A DNA stretch of 64,000 bases from Lophius americanus (lineage: Eukaryota; Chordata; Actinopteri; Lophiiformes; Lophiidae): NCBI GenBank assembly GCA_037951165.1, contig JBBDHG010000015.1, positions 12,086,001-12,150,000 of the forward strand, in the 5' to 3' direction. Below the pieces are notes generated by a model. The model was not told the origin of the DNA and did not search any database. It was given only the letters and a program-made list of their open reading frames with translations. The position numbers were made by a program, and so were the translations under genes. This document shows, piece by piece, positions 1 to 13,553 of the stretch (its first letter is position 1; each line of letters begins with the position of its first letter).

Positions 1-3000
1 CCCCAAGGAAATGCAAAAGTTGGTGACATAAGAGAAAATGAAAATGTGACAGAATATGAGAAAAGGTAAGAAACAAGAAGAAGAAGTGGAGAGAAGAATT
101 AAAACATTAAGGAATAACACACAGTAGGGCGAGGAAGTAGTACAGATGAAAGGAAATAAACAGCAACTAAAAATAGACCAGAGGGTTGGTTGAGAGAGAC
201 ATAGAGGATTGGGAGAAGGAGAGGGAGAGGGTAAGATGAGGAGGTCGTGTCTTGAGGCAGTGTGAACTGGATTCAGCCAGACATCCATAAAAACAGCCTC
301 GTCCAGGCACTTCTGACAGTCAGGAGGGGCGGGACCTAGGGGGGAAACGAATATCGACGCACTCACACACACACTCACAGACAAATAAAAAAGAGGATAC
401 TCTGTCTCGTGAAAAAAAACCACAATGTGAGTTTTTATTAGCACAAGTCACTCACTCCTCTCTATGAAAGAGGAAGTTGTTTTTAGCAGTGCTTGAGCCC
501 ACTAAGAACACAAACACACACTGTGCTGTGAAAAACTCAGCTGCTGGTTCAGCTGATCAGGATTACTGCACATGTCAAATCTGGTGTTGCTCTTAAGGGC
601 TGTGTGCTAGTAGTTATGTAATAAGTATCTTTGTTTTTTTATTCCACATCTTCTGCATATTATTATTCAACAGCATGATGTTTTGAAGGAACACATCAGA
701 ATGGAATGTCCCTTTCTCCCATGTGACCCTGTAATGATTCTTTTGGGTAAAATGAAATCCTAAATGTCAACATTGATATAGGGATCCAAGAAGCTGGATC
801 AGGAACATACGTGTGTCAGATGTCGTGCGTAACTCTTTAGTAACTCTGTGCAGGACATGAAGTAAGACAAGTGTCAGACACGTTTAGACTTGCTCAGGTT
901 TGGATATGATGAACATAAAAAATCATGTTCCAACATTTATTTATTCATGGCTTATATGCAGAAAAAACCCATATGGGTTATGGGTAAAATGTGATCCTTC
1001 AGATAACAGATACATTGGCCTATGAACCCTAAATTATTTTGAATGACTCAGTGAGTCAAAGAGGACATTTTTTTTAACTGATTCACATTACATAAAATAT
1101 AGAAATTAATTTTAAAATGTTTTAAAAATGCCTTTGACAATACACAATATGCAATAGCAGCTTTTGTTAGATGCTTAATTGTAATTCAAACTACAAATGA
1201 TTTAAAGTGAACCAGACACAACCATACAAAACCACAGGAGACGTCTGGTGCACCTTTAGTCCAACTAGCATTCTGTATGAACGCAATGAAAGTGCAATGG
1301 GGTCTCTGTGTTCTTCCACCTCGGTGACGGCAGTGTAAGTAGTAACAGAAACGATTCAGAGATCTTTGTAAACACAAGGCAGAGAGACAGGACAGCATCG
1401 TGATTTTTTTACAACATATCATTTTGGCAGTCAGTAACCAGAAGAGATAAAAGCAGCTTGTAGCAATCATCTTCTAAATCTAGAGGAAGGTCTTCATATT
1501 TCGAGAACAATTTGGAGTTACGGCCTGAGGGACATTCCTAGACCTCATATATTGGCCATTTTAATTAATCGTTTAGGAAGTGTTGCTGGACCCTATATAA
1601 AGTGTCACAATAGTTGCCAATGCAACTGTGTTATGTCTATTTTGTTAACAGAAACGCTGCTCCTTATTTAAAAATCACACACTGGAGTGTCTCAGTTCTG
1701 CAATTGTTCTGTTCAGAAGTTTTGATCAAAAGCATCTAGCAGCGCTTGTACACAATCTATGTTGGAAAAGGGTTATTGACACTGAATGATTATTCAAGCT
1801 GTTTTAAAAATTTGAATGACCTCTCACATGAAGAGAAAAGTTTTATCTATGAGATTTGATCCGTGGACACATAAAAGAGTAGTAAGTATGGCAAGTCATT
1901 CAGACGAACTATGGAAATCGTTTTTTTATTTCTGTATTTAGAGATTCTTGTTTAAACCTAAAATCAGCTATCAAAAGTGAGAGGACATGATCTAATAAAC
2001 TGTTCCAAAACACATTGTCCCTGGAACTCATATGTAAGTTGGACATGGTAAACACAAGGCTCGTGTTACCGTCTCTACTCCCATACTTGCACGCCCATTT
2101 CAGCTCTCTGCTCCTCCTCTTCCAGCAGCTCAATGTCTTCCTGCTATTGCTTCATTCCTTCTTCGCAACCCCTCGCTTTTTTTTTTCTCCCAGACTCGCT
2201 GTCAATTCACACATTTCTCTCTTTCTTGCTGAGGAAACAAAGTTCTTGACTCCAAAAATATTTTCCTCCCTCTCACATCTTTCTGTCTCTCTGCACTCTC
2301 TTCCACTCCCACTATCTTTCTTACCCCCCCCCCCCTGTTGTGCAACTCCATTTTACATTGCTGTAGATAAATGTTTATAGACATACAAGTATGAATAAAC
2401 AGCACTTCATGTCCCTGGATGAACATATGCTCCATCTCCCTCAGAATTGGAAGACATTTCTTGGAATACAATGGGCTGTGACAAATCCACACCGGTGGCA
2501 TCATCACTCAGCCCCTTATTTGGGGTTTATATGCAAATGATGTAATGATCATACAAACAAAACAGGCTGAATCAAAACTTGCATGACCACTGACTTATTT
2601 CCATCTTAAATAGAGTCATGTATTTAGATTCAGGAGTTACATTATACAAGCGTTGACGGACAAGTTGTTTCATCCATGAGGCAGAAGATTTCTTTTCCTC
2701 TGTGCCCTTTCAAGTTAGGTCTTGATGCATTTCACATTACGTTCCCTGGTACAGCTGCAATCTGTTTTTTGGCCAGGCCATTAACAGCTTCACCTCTTCC
2801 ATTTCTCCCCCCAGCCTTTAGACTCATTTCATGCTAGTTTTGACTTCATCCCCTGGTTTATCAGGTAATGCCAACACATGAGGCTTGTTGTTAACACTCC
2901 TTTGTTCTCCTGGCATCCCTTCGAATATCATCAAATTACACTCAGGATTGTTTTTCCACTATTTTTTTGGGTGCTAACCTGTTTCCAAGACACTGAATAT

Positions 3001-3590
3001 GCTTACGCAGGCAGGCAATTAAATTTACTGTAAACTGAGGAAATGTGATCGAGCAATAATGAGCAGAGAAACAGTCAGATGAAAAAAAGGAAGCAAAGCA
3101 GGCTATAAGAGAAGTCAATAACATGACCAGTTAATATAAAACATGTGAAATAACCTGATCTCATCTGTTTAAAACAATCACAGTCTAACAATAGCTATCA
3201 CCCACTGTGTCAACTGTGATGATAATGGATAAGTAATAGTTGTCTAATAATATATGCAAGATATTAACAGTTGTTCTCCGTTTACTTACACAACAACAAC
3301 AATCAGAAGGTTAATAAATAGGTATATATTATATAATACATTAAAAGAAGAAGATTTTTCATGCCAGATTACATTTTTCTCAGGTGAAGCTGTTTTTCAG
3401 TTTTAGTTTGGGAGTTAGTTAGTTAACTTCTCATATTACTTTGTCCTTCTCGGCTTTCACATACACTCAGTGACAATTACCCCTCTCATGGTCTGATGCG
3501 TCAGTTAATACCAGCTATGATCATCAGCCTGCCACATCTGTCCAATGTCATGGTGACACAAAGTCAAAGTTACCTATCGTCTTGCTCCTG
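1..3590. other. Intergenic flank, no gene recognised
   Basis: No conserved coding exon is seen on either strand. The open frames here are short and low in complexity. A pyrimidine-rich stretch (about 2097-2340, including a run of C near 2325-2335) creates spurious frames. The rest is AT-rich sequence without a recognisable repeat. Confidence 0.6.
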
Positions 3591-4990
3591 TGTTTTTAAA
3601 TATGTATCTCTCAATCCAGCTAGTTGTATCCCCGAAAAGTCGGGGATATTATTTCGTTTGCCGTTGTAAATCTTTTTTGTTAATCGATAACTCAAAAACT
3701 AAGTCATGGATCATTTTCAAAATGTTTTCCCAAATAGACGTTAATGGGGGAAAGATCTGGATTAATTTGTTGGGAAAGTCGGATGAACTTTATCCCCAAA
3801 ATTGTCAGGCCATAATTTAGTGTTTGTCCGATTAAGTCCAGATTTGGTGCATGTTTTACTCTAGTATTGCATATTTTTATTTTAGGGGGAGCTTTTTTTC
3901 TTTTCTTTTTTTAAATAAACGCTGTTTTCCGGACATAACTCAAAAATATATTCCATGGATAATTTTTTTTTTAATTTTAACCCTAAAAAGACCCTATTGA
4001 TGGAAGACCTTGGTTGATATTGGACAGGTCAGTTACCTAGTTTGGATACAAGGGGGAGCTTTATCTCTGAAAGGGCCATCATTTCTCAACTGTTTGTCCT
4101 ATTTAGTCCAAATTTGGTGCATATAAATGGAGTGAATTAGATCTATCTTGTTTACTTCGTGTTTGACTCTAACAGTTAATATTCTACTCATAACAATACT
4201 TTTCAGACATAATTTCCTAACCCTTGGTTCGATTTAGTCCAAATTTTGTGGATATGAATCAAATGTTGAACCTATAAATATTGAACCTATAACTTTAATT
4301 AACATTGCTGCTTTTTGGTCAGGCTTTTATATAGTTATTCTTTTATTCTTTTATTGAGGCTTTTATCTGCTTTTACTTTGTAGCACTTTGAGATTTGATC
4401 CAAATTTAAAGTGCATTATAAATTAAATGTATTATTATTATTATTAAATCGAGAAGGTCTATCCTGTAATCATCATATTTTACTCTAGTAGTCCATATTT
4501 TACTAACTAGAGGTAACTTTCTAACAGCAAACACTGTTTTTCAGAAATAAATCAAAAACAATGTCATGGATTATTATCCAACTTTATTAACCCATAAACC
4601 TTAGTGCAAGGAGAACTGTATTCATTTTGGGGAAGGTCAGTTATATATTTTTGACACTAGGTGGAGCATTATTTTAAAAATCTATCTGCCAGGGTTGGTC
4701 CAATTTAGTCCCATTTTGTAACATATGAATGGACTCGAGCAGCTCTATCTTTTCTATGTATTAAATTTTACTCTAATAGTTTATATTTTACTTATCAATG
4801 GCAGCTTTTTCCAGCTGCCATAACCTCCTATTTGCGGTTCTATTTCGTTTCAACCTTGGTACATGTGAATGGACTAAAGGAGATTTACTTCTTGAGGGAG
4901 ATTTCTTTACAAAAAACACTGTGTTTTGGACGTAATTTCACATTTAATTTGAGGAGTTCAATCAGGGTCGTTACTTACACTACGCAGGGG
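3590..4990 (+). repeat. Array of diverged copies of a dispersed repeat
   Basis: A block of about 1.4 kb repeats the same phrases several times: a 'tagtccaaatttggtgcat' phrase near 3835, 4107 and 4227, with more diverged copies later; a 'ttttactctaatagt' phrase; a 'gggggagcttt' phrase; and an 'aacactgttttccggacataa' phrase. Each unit seems to be about 250-350 bp and diverged. The same phrases recur at 7860-8085 in reverse and at 10330-10690, so this is an interspersed family rather than a local satellite. I cannot assign it to a named class. A LINE 3' end interrupts the block at 4283-4446. Confidence 0.55.
4283..4446 (+). mobile_element. LINE 3'-end fragment (L2/CR1-like family)
   Basis: This matches the 3' untranslated end of the longer LINE at 22460-23883: the same 'cctataactttaattaaca' start, the same 'gagatttgatccaaat' phrase and a terminal ATT microsatellite. 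Only the last 165 bp or so is present, as expected of a strongly 5'-truncated retrotransposition. It lies inside the diverged repeat block, so it is probably younger than that block. Confidence 0.75.
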
Positions 4991-5601
4991 ATATTCATGA
5001 AATAACGTCTAAATCTGTAGTGTCTTTGTAGTCCAAACAGATTCAGCTCCTGATATAAAAACCCTACTATACTGTCGTAGTGTTAATTAATAAACTGCAA
5101 GTTAAGGAAAAGGGAGCCTAACTGTACCGAAATGTTACAGCATACATATTTTAGCTTGTAGAGAGCAGCTCAGTGCATTAGTGAGATGAACTGTAATGGT
5201 TCTGGCCCAGTTCCATGTTCTGTATTCACAGTTTATCAAGAGGATAATAAGCTAAATTCTCCTACTAGGTATCCTCTAAAAGAATCTGGTTGCATGTCAT
5301 TTTGGTCTTTAACTGTCAGTAACAGACCTTCCCTCATCCCCATTTTAATTGCTGTCGGATTCTGCTGACAGTAAAAGAAAAGTAAAAGGAGTTCAGGGCC
5401 AAAACTTTCTTTTACAACTTACTTTATCTGTTTTATTACTTTTGGTACAAATTCGAGGCTATTATTTCCTGAACGTCATAAACTACATGTAGTTAGAGAA
5501 AAAAATGAATGGCCATAAAGAATTCATCATGTAAAAATATCTGGAAGGCGCTTTATCTTATTGAAAAATATAGTCATGCATACTGTCCTTGTGTTCAGAA
5601 C

Positions 5602-5609
5602 ATAATAAT

Positions 5610-5644
<35 letters not shown>

Positions 5645-6345
5645 TAATACATTTAATTTATAACGCACTTTACATTTGGATCAAATCTCAAAGTGCTACA
5701 AGGCAAAAGCAGATAAAAGCATCAATAAAAAATAAAATAAGAACTATATAAAAACCTGACCAAAAAGCAGCAATGTTAATTAAAAGTTATAGGTTCTGCT
5801 AAAAACATATAACCTATAAGAAGTTTTAAGTCCTTTTTTAAATGTATCAGTCGTCTGTGGAGCCCTCAGATGGTTAGGGAGGGCATTCCACAGTCGAGGG
5901 GTAGCAGAACAGAAGGCCCGATCACCCATGACGCTGAGCTTAGTCCGGGGAAGGAGGAGGCGGTATGAGTGGGTAGAACGGAGGGATCGTGTTGAGGTCA
6001 GTGGGGTGAGTAGTTCTTTCAGGTAGGGGGGTGCGTTACCATGGATGCACTGGTGAGTGAGGAGAGAGATCTTACAATCAATCCTGGTGGAGATGGGAAG
6101 CCAATGAAGGGAATGAAGAACGGGGGTGATTTTGGTGTTCCCGAAAGGCTAACTTGTGGACAGTGAGACCTGAAGCCTTGTAACGCCGCTCAAGGACACG
6201 CCCAGCTGCCTTCATTTTCCGTAGCTCGCTGGTGAACCAGGGGGCTGAGTGGGAGAAGGTGACTGTTCTAGTTTTTACAGGGGCGTATACTGACATACAA
6301 CGACTAACATGTACTGAATCCATGCAACACACTGCGATCACTCCA
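5602..6345 (-). mobile_element. Internally deleted LINE copy (L2/CR1-like), antisense
   Basis: Read on the minus strand, 5602-5820 is the LINE 3' tail with its AAT/ATT microsatellite and UTR. From 5821 to about 6145 it matches the C-terminal coding end of the copy at 22460-23883, including the HSLHWLPIS and RDPSVLPTHTA-type region in diverged form. From about 6145 to 6341 the minus strand instead reads a segment typical of the region before the reverse transcriptase (TVTFSHSAPWFTSELRKMKA). The reverse transcriptase core that should lie between is missing, so two distant parts of one element are joined. The coding frame is broken. Confidence 0.65.
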
Positions 6346-7859
6346 GAATCAGTGAAAATGAGCTCATAAAAATATAATAAATATAATGGCTTTGAGTGCA
6401 GAGACTTAAAAGCTCTTGATAATTAAAACCAAAATCCCAATTCTGGCTAGCAAAAGTATTATTATTGCAGTGGATTATATGTGATGATTAGTCTGTCGAA
6501 AGTATTTGGTGGTTGAAATCTACAGTGAGAATGTAATTGAAAGAAATTTACCCTGAGCTGCAGCAAAATCGATTCCCCCTGTGAAGTCCAAACACTGGTG
6601 GTGGCTGATGATTCTAATAAGACTGATTACTGAAGAGGCAGATCAAGTCTGCAATATATCAAAAAATATTTATAAAAAAAAAAAGACAGCGTCAAGATGA
6701 AAGGCAAACAATGAATGTTTGTCTGTGTGCTATTGGATATGTGCCCAGCTGATGAGTAGAGCTGATATCTCATTTGACACACCCAGACAAATACAGCAGG
6801 AAATTAAAACTGGGCATGAGTGAGATGTATGAGAAATAAAACCCAGCAACATTTTGAAAGTTTGCCCTGAACTTAATTTTCCTTGTTGCCAAAATTAAAA
6901 GAAATCTTTATGTTATGAACAACACTAAGTATTGTCGGTGGAAAGAGTATATAATTGTTACCTAATAAGAAGCCAACACCCTTTTCCAATTCACAGATGG
7001 TCGTACTGTTTCGTATTATTAAGTACAGCTCTTTATATTCAAGTTAGGTAATTTCTATGTCTGTGGCTACAGTTATCTGTTAATAAACCTATCTAGTAAG
7101 TTTATTTTCATGCAGGATTTTGTTTCCCTTCATCAAAAGATAGATAGTGCTTTTAAAGCATAAATGTGGCATGGATTTGGTGTTGATGTTGTAGTCAGGT
7201 GCTGAAGACTTGCATCTCTGCCGTCTACCTTCATGGCACCACAGCCATTACCTCTATGTTTGCATGTTATTGTTCCATTTTTCCAGCCACTGGGCAGCAA
7301 ACAGCAGGGTTACTCATTGACAGCTTTATCTGGGGAATCTCATTGCCTCTCACTGCCCAATCTGTTTATGGCCACCAGTCCGAGTATGTGTGCACTGACA
7401 TAAGCTACGTATGCATGTGTACATATGTTTTGGATGATTACATCATCCTACATGAGATGGAAAGGTGGAATGTGTTCATGAGCGATGAGAACCTTTTGGA
7501 AACAAAGTACAATCAAGGTTGTTTTACTCAAACTATAAAAATTGCAACAGGGACAGGCCATACAATGCAGCATTCTATATTACTGTAGTAGATGACATCC
7601 TGAATCAAGAAACATAACATATAGGATGTAGACAACACACTATTTTACAATGAGAAAATACCATAATGTCACAAGAAATGAATAATCCATTTGTCTGTGT
7701 CAATCTTGGAGTTTTCTGATCCATAACAACTTACCATGTGTTTTTTCTTCTTGAAGTGCAGATGTGATAAGCACCGCAGTGAAACTCGGCTTACGCTGTG
7801 ATCCCTGGCAGCAAGGGAATCCCTGAAAAGCCCTGAATCATCTGGTTGTGTTTTTTGTT
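6346..7859. other. Intergenic, nothing recognised
   Basis: AT-rich sequence with no conserved exon, RNA gene or clear repeat on either strand. The open frame near 7199-7588 has no recognisable domain and begins at a non-ATG codon. Confidence 0.5.
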
Positions 7860-8085
7860 AAAAGAAAACTCCCCCTAGTGAATAAAGTATGATCTATTAG
7901 AGTAAAATTTAATAAATACAAGATATATCTGCTTCAGTTGATTCATATGCACCAACTTTGGACTTATTCAGACCAACGGTTAATAAATGATGGCCTAAAA
8001 ACTTTTGAAGATAAAGCTCTCCCTAATTTGGAAATATTTGACCGACCTTTCCTATAATCCGTCTAGTTCTTCCATACACTAAGGT
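7860..8085 (-). repeat. Dispersed repeat copy, same family as 3590-4990
   Basis: On the minus strand the segment carries the same order of phrases as the 3.6-5.0 kb block: a 'ccaaagttggtgcatatgaa' phrase, then a 'ttttactctaatagatc' phrase and a 'cactagggggagttt' phrase. It is a single diverged unit. Confidence 0.5.
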
Positions 8086-8829
8086 CTATATGTATATACA
8101 ATTTGAATGATGATATGGATTGTATATTTCTTTTTTTTAATGGTTTGCAACCTGATTTATGAAGTTTTTCCCAGTCTGTCCCTTTACATTAACTATTTAT
8201 GAAAGATGAGTAAAGGTCTGTAACATAGTTTGATGAGGCTGTTGCACACTATGATGATTAAAATGCTACATATGCAGGCTAAAGATTATTCTCGCCATAA
8301 TGTTAAGAGATCACTATCCTTGTATCATGTGCTCAACCTGATGGGAGAATAATTTTAAACATTAAGTGATGAATAAATGAATTTCCGATATGTCATAGAA
8401 TTGAATTTAATAATTGTTAATGAGACATCTCAGCAAAACTAACCCTACAAATGTGAACCCAGAAAAATTTGCAGAATCAACAAAGTCCCCATCCCACAAC
8501 ACCTTCAGCATTTCAACATAGTCCATCCACTATTGGCTGCAAAGATACAGAACAGATCAAAGTGGACTGACCAACAGATAGTTTTGCTGATTGCATTCAA
8601 CATGCAACAGTTAACTGTTCAAAGGCTGTGGATGTCAATACACTTAACAACACACTTAAATGTTTAAACACTAGTTGTTGTTGATTTCTTACACAGTGCC
8701 CTGGCCTTCTGCATATATAGAGAATGATGAGTAAAGTGTTTGTTTTTCCCTGCTCTATTTATCTACGTCTCCAGGGTTTTAGCACGCACCTACGACTAAT
8801 ATCTCAAATAGTCCGGTAAGCTGATCAAA

Positions 8830-8831
<2 letters not shown>

Positions 8832-8889
<58 letters not shown>
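8832..8889. repeat. (AC)n microsatellite
   Basis: Near-perfect dinucleotide run of about 58 bp. Confidence 0.95.
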
Positions 8890-8890
<1 letters not shown>

Positions 8891-9890
8891 CCAGCTTAGA
8901 ACAAGCCATTAATCAATGGGAATAGATGTGAGCGATGCAAATACGGACTGTTCCTTTGAGCTGCAAAGTGCTCACAGGTCACATGATGAGTTAAAACAGT
9001 GGAATATTTCTCACCACTAACAACTGTTTCGGAGGACTGGACTCTTGAATATTCCTTTAAAAAAAGCCTGTGAAGATGGACATATAACTTAGCTTTCTGG
9101 AGCATTGCTAGCAACCTGCTAACATTAGTGACTGGGTTAAGAGTTAATAGAAATTATGTTATAGCTTGTTAAATGGTCATCTAAATGAATACAAATACAA
9201 ATATTTCTAAATGTTTTCAAATTTACATAAATTCTGAGTGTTCATGCAAAGAAACTTACTCTGTAAGGAAACTGTATATTGTGTGTAGCATTGCAGCAAT
9301 CAAAGAGTTACACAATAAATTTACGGCAATTACAGTGAGTGATCACATACTGTAAAGAAATCACAATTACCAACAATATAAATTTCTGAATTACATTCAA
9401 TTTAAAACAATGTAGAAAATATCAAGAGCTTCACTGTCAGTGGCAGGCAGTTTGCTCAAATTTCAATTACTTAAGCAGCATTTGCCAATTTTCCATATTT
9501 CTTATTTTTTGGGTCATCATATATTAAAATCTACAACTTTCGGGCAATTAAGACATATGTTAAATATCCATTATTACTCAGCAGAATTGCATGACTGATA
9601 ATATGGAGAAGGCATGAAAATGCTAATATTTAAACTAATCTAATCTGTAACCTGATCCATTTCCTAAAGCGATAATCTTATCAGTAACTTTTAACCAGAG
9701 CTCTTTACCCTGTTGGAAATAATGTAATCAGAAGCAATCTAATTGCATAAACAATGTCCAGTGGAAGCGGTTGGAAGAGTCTTTGTTTTTTATCTCAAAG
9801 CTTTTCTATAGGTAAATTGATCAGTAGAGAATTGGAAGAATTTCCTGACATCAGGTCAGAAAGGGATGACCTCCTTTCTTTGAGAAATGA

Positions 9891-9940
9891 CAAATGTAAA
9901 GTGCATTATAAATTAAATGTATTATTATTATTATTATTAC
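9891..9940 (+). mobile_element. Very short LINE 3' tail
   Basis: Only about 50 bp: the 'aaatgtaaagtgcattataa' phrase followed by ATT repeats, identical in type to the tail of the LINE at 22460-23883. This may be an extreme 5' truncation, or a SINE that shares the LINE tail. Confidence 0.6.
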
Positions 9941-10329
9941 TGTTATTTTTACACTGCATAATACTGGATGCAGTTTGTTGATAACAGGGACAAGACATTT
10001 GACCTTATGAGTAAGAATTTTTCATTATAATTATTATTACAATAATTATTATTATTATTACATTATAATGGTTTGAATACAGATGGATACAAATATAAAC
10101 GTTAAATAGAATTGTAGGGTTTACAAAACCTTTGATAAAATATTGTAACTGCCAGGGAAGACAGAACTCTCAACTGGAACACTGATGCATGGAGGATATT
10201 TAAGACTAAGACCCAAGGCCTTTAAGGTTAGTCCTTCGCAGTGTTCATGTTCACTTTTATTATATCCTTGAAAAATCTGGAAAAACTCAAAAAATATTTC
10301 ACAGATCAATTTGAAATGTCAAACACAAA

Positions 10330-10690
10330 TAGCCCTTTAGCGCCTTAGCCCTAAATAGTGATTTAGGGAAAGGCGGGTTGTATATCTTCTACACTGGGGG
10401 GAGCTTTACCTCCAAATGTTTTCGAGCAATATTTTCTCAACTGTTGGATTGTTTTAATCCAAATTTGGTGCATATGAATCAGCTTGTGCAGAACTATCTC
10501 GTAAACGTCATGTTTAACTTTAATAGTTTATATTTTATTCACTAGTGGGAGCTTCTTATGAAAAAAACACTGTTTTCCGACATAAGCTCCTAGCCATTGG
10601 TCCTACTCAGTCCATATCATAATAAAAAAAAAACCTGCGTTTTGGACATAACTTTACATTTAATTTGAGGAGTGTCAACAACGGGGATTA
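10330..10690 (+). repeat. Dispersed repeat copy, same family as 3590-4990
   Basis: It has the phrases 'gggggagctttacctccaaa', 'ccaaatttggtgcatatgaa' and 'aaaacactgttttccgacat' in the order seen in the 3.6-5.0 kb block. It is a diverged unit or pair of units. Confidence 0.5.
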
Positions 10691-10714
10691 GTTTTGAAAA
10701 GCGTGTAGTAGCTG

Positions 10715-10810
10715 TTTTTCTGGCTGGCTGTCAGCAGGATTACACGATAGCTACTGGAAGTATTCTAAAGAACAACGGTGGAAGGGTTCGACATGCGACA
10801 GGGAAGAACT
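10715..10810 (+). repeat. Fragment of a common teleost interspersed repeat
   Basis: The words 'cagcaggattacacgatagctactgga' (diverged) resemble a repeat widespread in fish genomes that reads roughly 'agcaggattacgcaaaaact'. Similar words occur at 29215-29400, at 42127-42150 and, in reverse-type form, at 14385-14480 and 15750-15850. The assignment is from memory of such repeats, so confidence is limited. Confidence 0.35.
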
Positions 10811-13553
10811 CCTAAAACTTTAAAAATGTTTTTCTTTCCCTTTAATTTGTCAGCTTTTTGAAATCAATTACACATAAAATACCTGCAAACTTTTCATTGT
10901 CCAAGAGAAATAAGTAGATCCTTTGAATTTTTGCATAGATCCAGATGAAAAGGTAGTTTGATTTTATTGTTTTTTTCACTTTTTACTTGAACAGAACATT
11001 AAGGTCAGCCATTTAATAGTGCACATGTATTGTTGGTTTCTGGACTTGGGTTTAATCTAATAAAAAGGATCTGTCGGGGCCTTGTTAGAATTACCATCCA
11101 ACTCCATCTAAGTTATTTTAATTCAAACAATTTTAGTGGCCTGAAAGGTTAGAACTTCAGTTTTTAAATAAAGGAAGAAAGATCCAATACTTTTCCATTG
11201 AGCTTATTTCAGGAAAAAATGTACAGCCTCAGAATAAATAAATAATTTTATTAATGAGTAATTGACAGAATAAAGTGTTGTTTAATAATGACAGGTGGTT
11301 GGAGTGACCGTCACTGCACTTCCTGTCCTACTAAAAAGGGTTTTAGCTTGGTGCTCTATGTCAGCAAAATTTCAATTTCTGGCCCACTAACCAGTTTCCT
11401 GATTGTCAAGCAAATGTACTGTGACTGAGCATCATCACTTAGAGTGTTCCTCTTCCTGCTTCACTAAATACGTACCACAAGATGCTCATGATAATTTCAC
11501 AATTAAGTAGGATACATTTCAGATGATTCACATTTTTCAGAGTTGAAGATAGGAATCCATGAACAAGGTGGAAGAGGTGAAGCTCGCTCTTCTCTGCAGT
11601 GACAAAATCATGCAGCTGGTATTTCAGTTCAGTCAAAGTCTGTTGTGGTGGTTCCGGTTGACCTTGTTCTGCCCACTGAGCAGAGAGGAACCGTTTTCAG
11701 ATTAGTAGTTGAGGTTATGTAACTCCTGCCTTTTGTTCTGTGCTAGCTATCAAGAATCAACATTTGTATAGGAATCCCTGGGTTTCTCAGGTGAATCTGA
11801 ACTTTCCTATCAAATTGTAGGGGAATAAATCAAAATGTGTTGAGTATTAATCGAAAAAATCAGGTTCAAGGCTGCTGCAAGAGTCTTCATGGCAAAACAA
11901 TGAATCCTCTATGGACAGATCAAGCCGCTTGACAAAATATCTTTTTTAAACAATCAATCAAAGAAGTATAATAGTAAATATTCTCATATTTACCATTGCT
12001 TTTGATAATCAGAGTCATTATTGACAGTCTCAGTATATTATATGAAATAATTATTTGGTTTTATTTTACAAAGAATAACCAAAAGAGTGCAAACAATTAA
12101 CTATTATTATTTTAAATGTTCTATATGTATTACAAGGAACTGTCCATACTGTAATAGTGATGGAAAAAGATATCCACTTTCACTATATATTCTAACTTTA
12201 GCGTAAAAATCCCAACATTGATCCATTTTATGAAGTCAGGGAGGTGTTGATTCAAAGAGAAGATCATATCAAGTTATGTATATCTGGGTGAAATTTAGGA
12301 AGTTTCACGCTGACAGTTTATATAGAAGTCACAAAAACACCTGGGGGCACATCAGGGAGATCCTGCAGATGTGTGCAGTGTTGAAGAATATGGGATAGGC
12401 CACTAAACTAGAGAGGATGGCTACTGTCAAAGTAAACAAGCAGAATCAATGCTGAAGCTGTAACCCCCTGTCATATCAATTTTTTTTATTGCATTCAGAG
12501 TCACTGCCGGTCACGACCCCCAGCCAGAGTTTGTTTCTAGTTGCTCTTAGGAAAAACAACCTAATATTAGCAGCATGGTCTAGGAATAGTTGATTTTCTA
12601 AAATCGTATGCAGTCGTTTGCATGCAGGATGGAAACACACCAGAGTTAGGAGAGATATCTCTGCAAGGAGGCTAAATTTAGATCCTGGCTTCTGTGCATT
12701 TTGAATAATAATGGCAGATGTTGTGTTCCTCTGTGAGTGAATGAAGTGGAGAAGAAGAGAAAGGACGGCAGGTCAAGGTAGTGAAACCATTGCATGGGGA
12801 GACACTGCGTGAGTAAAGGGTGTAGCTGGACTGAATTTGGTGGAACAGCTGAGAGAGGGAGAGAAATATGTGAGGGTCCTAGACAGGCTGGGTGAGGAAA
12901 AACAAACCCAGCGTCGGAGTGGATAGAAGGGGCGGGGCTACTGTACTCATGAGGCCGCCGTGTGTATTTATTACTCAAATAGAACGCCTCCGTGATACGC
13001 AAAACACAGATCAGGATTGTGTGCGTCTGGCAGATACGCGCAGATAGGATGCGTTTGTCTCTGCAGCTCATACCAGGACAAAGAATCAGTGAGTGTCTTT
13101 TTGTTTTTTAAAATCTTTCTTTCTGAAGTGACGGACTGAGTTGTTTCCTTACACTACTTTTTAGGAGCATCATTGGAATATGCGTTTTCTCCTCGGTAGC
13201 AGGACTTGTGCGTTTAGATTGTGACCGTATGTTTCAATCTTCCCCGAGAAGCATCACAGCTTCAGCAAGGATATCGCAACAGATACTTTTTTTTACCTCT
13301 TCTTTTTTTTATACACTGTTTTCACATCTGTTGAAATTAGTTTTGCTGACTCGAGATAAAAGCCACTGTCGTGGGTTGCTGACACTGCAGCAATCAAGTT
13401 TCCTCATCAGATAAGTGCGGCGCGTTCCTCTGAACGTTGTTTTACGCACAAGGTGAAGCCAGACGCACGGGCCAGCATCAGTAGCTGTGACGTGGAAGAA
13501 GAGAAGACTACAACATACTCCAAGAAGCCAGGTTGCCAACACTAGCTGTCAAA
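10811..13553. other. 5' flank and presumed 5' UTR/promoter region of slc7a8
   Basis: No coding exon is seen before the slc7a8 start codon at 13554. The minus-strand open frame at 12646-13071 shows no known domain and I treat it as chance. CpG content rises from about 12900 towards 13690, consistent with a promoter and first exon. I cannot place the transcription start. Confidence 0.45.

Noticed and set aside
2015..2507. Leu/Ser-rich open frames
   Set aside because: Arise from a pyrimidine-rich low-complexity tract.
12646..13071. Minus-strand 141-codon open frame as a gene
   Set aside because: Overlaps the slc7a8 promoter region, composition is not protein-like, and no homology is recognised.
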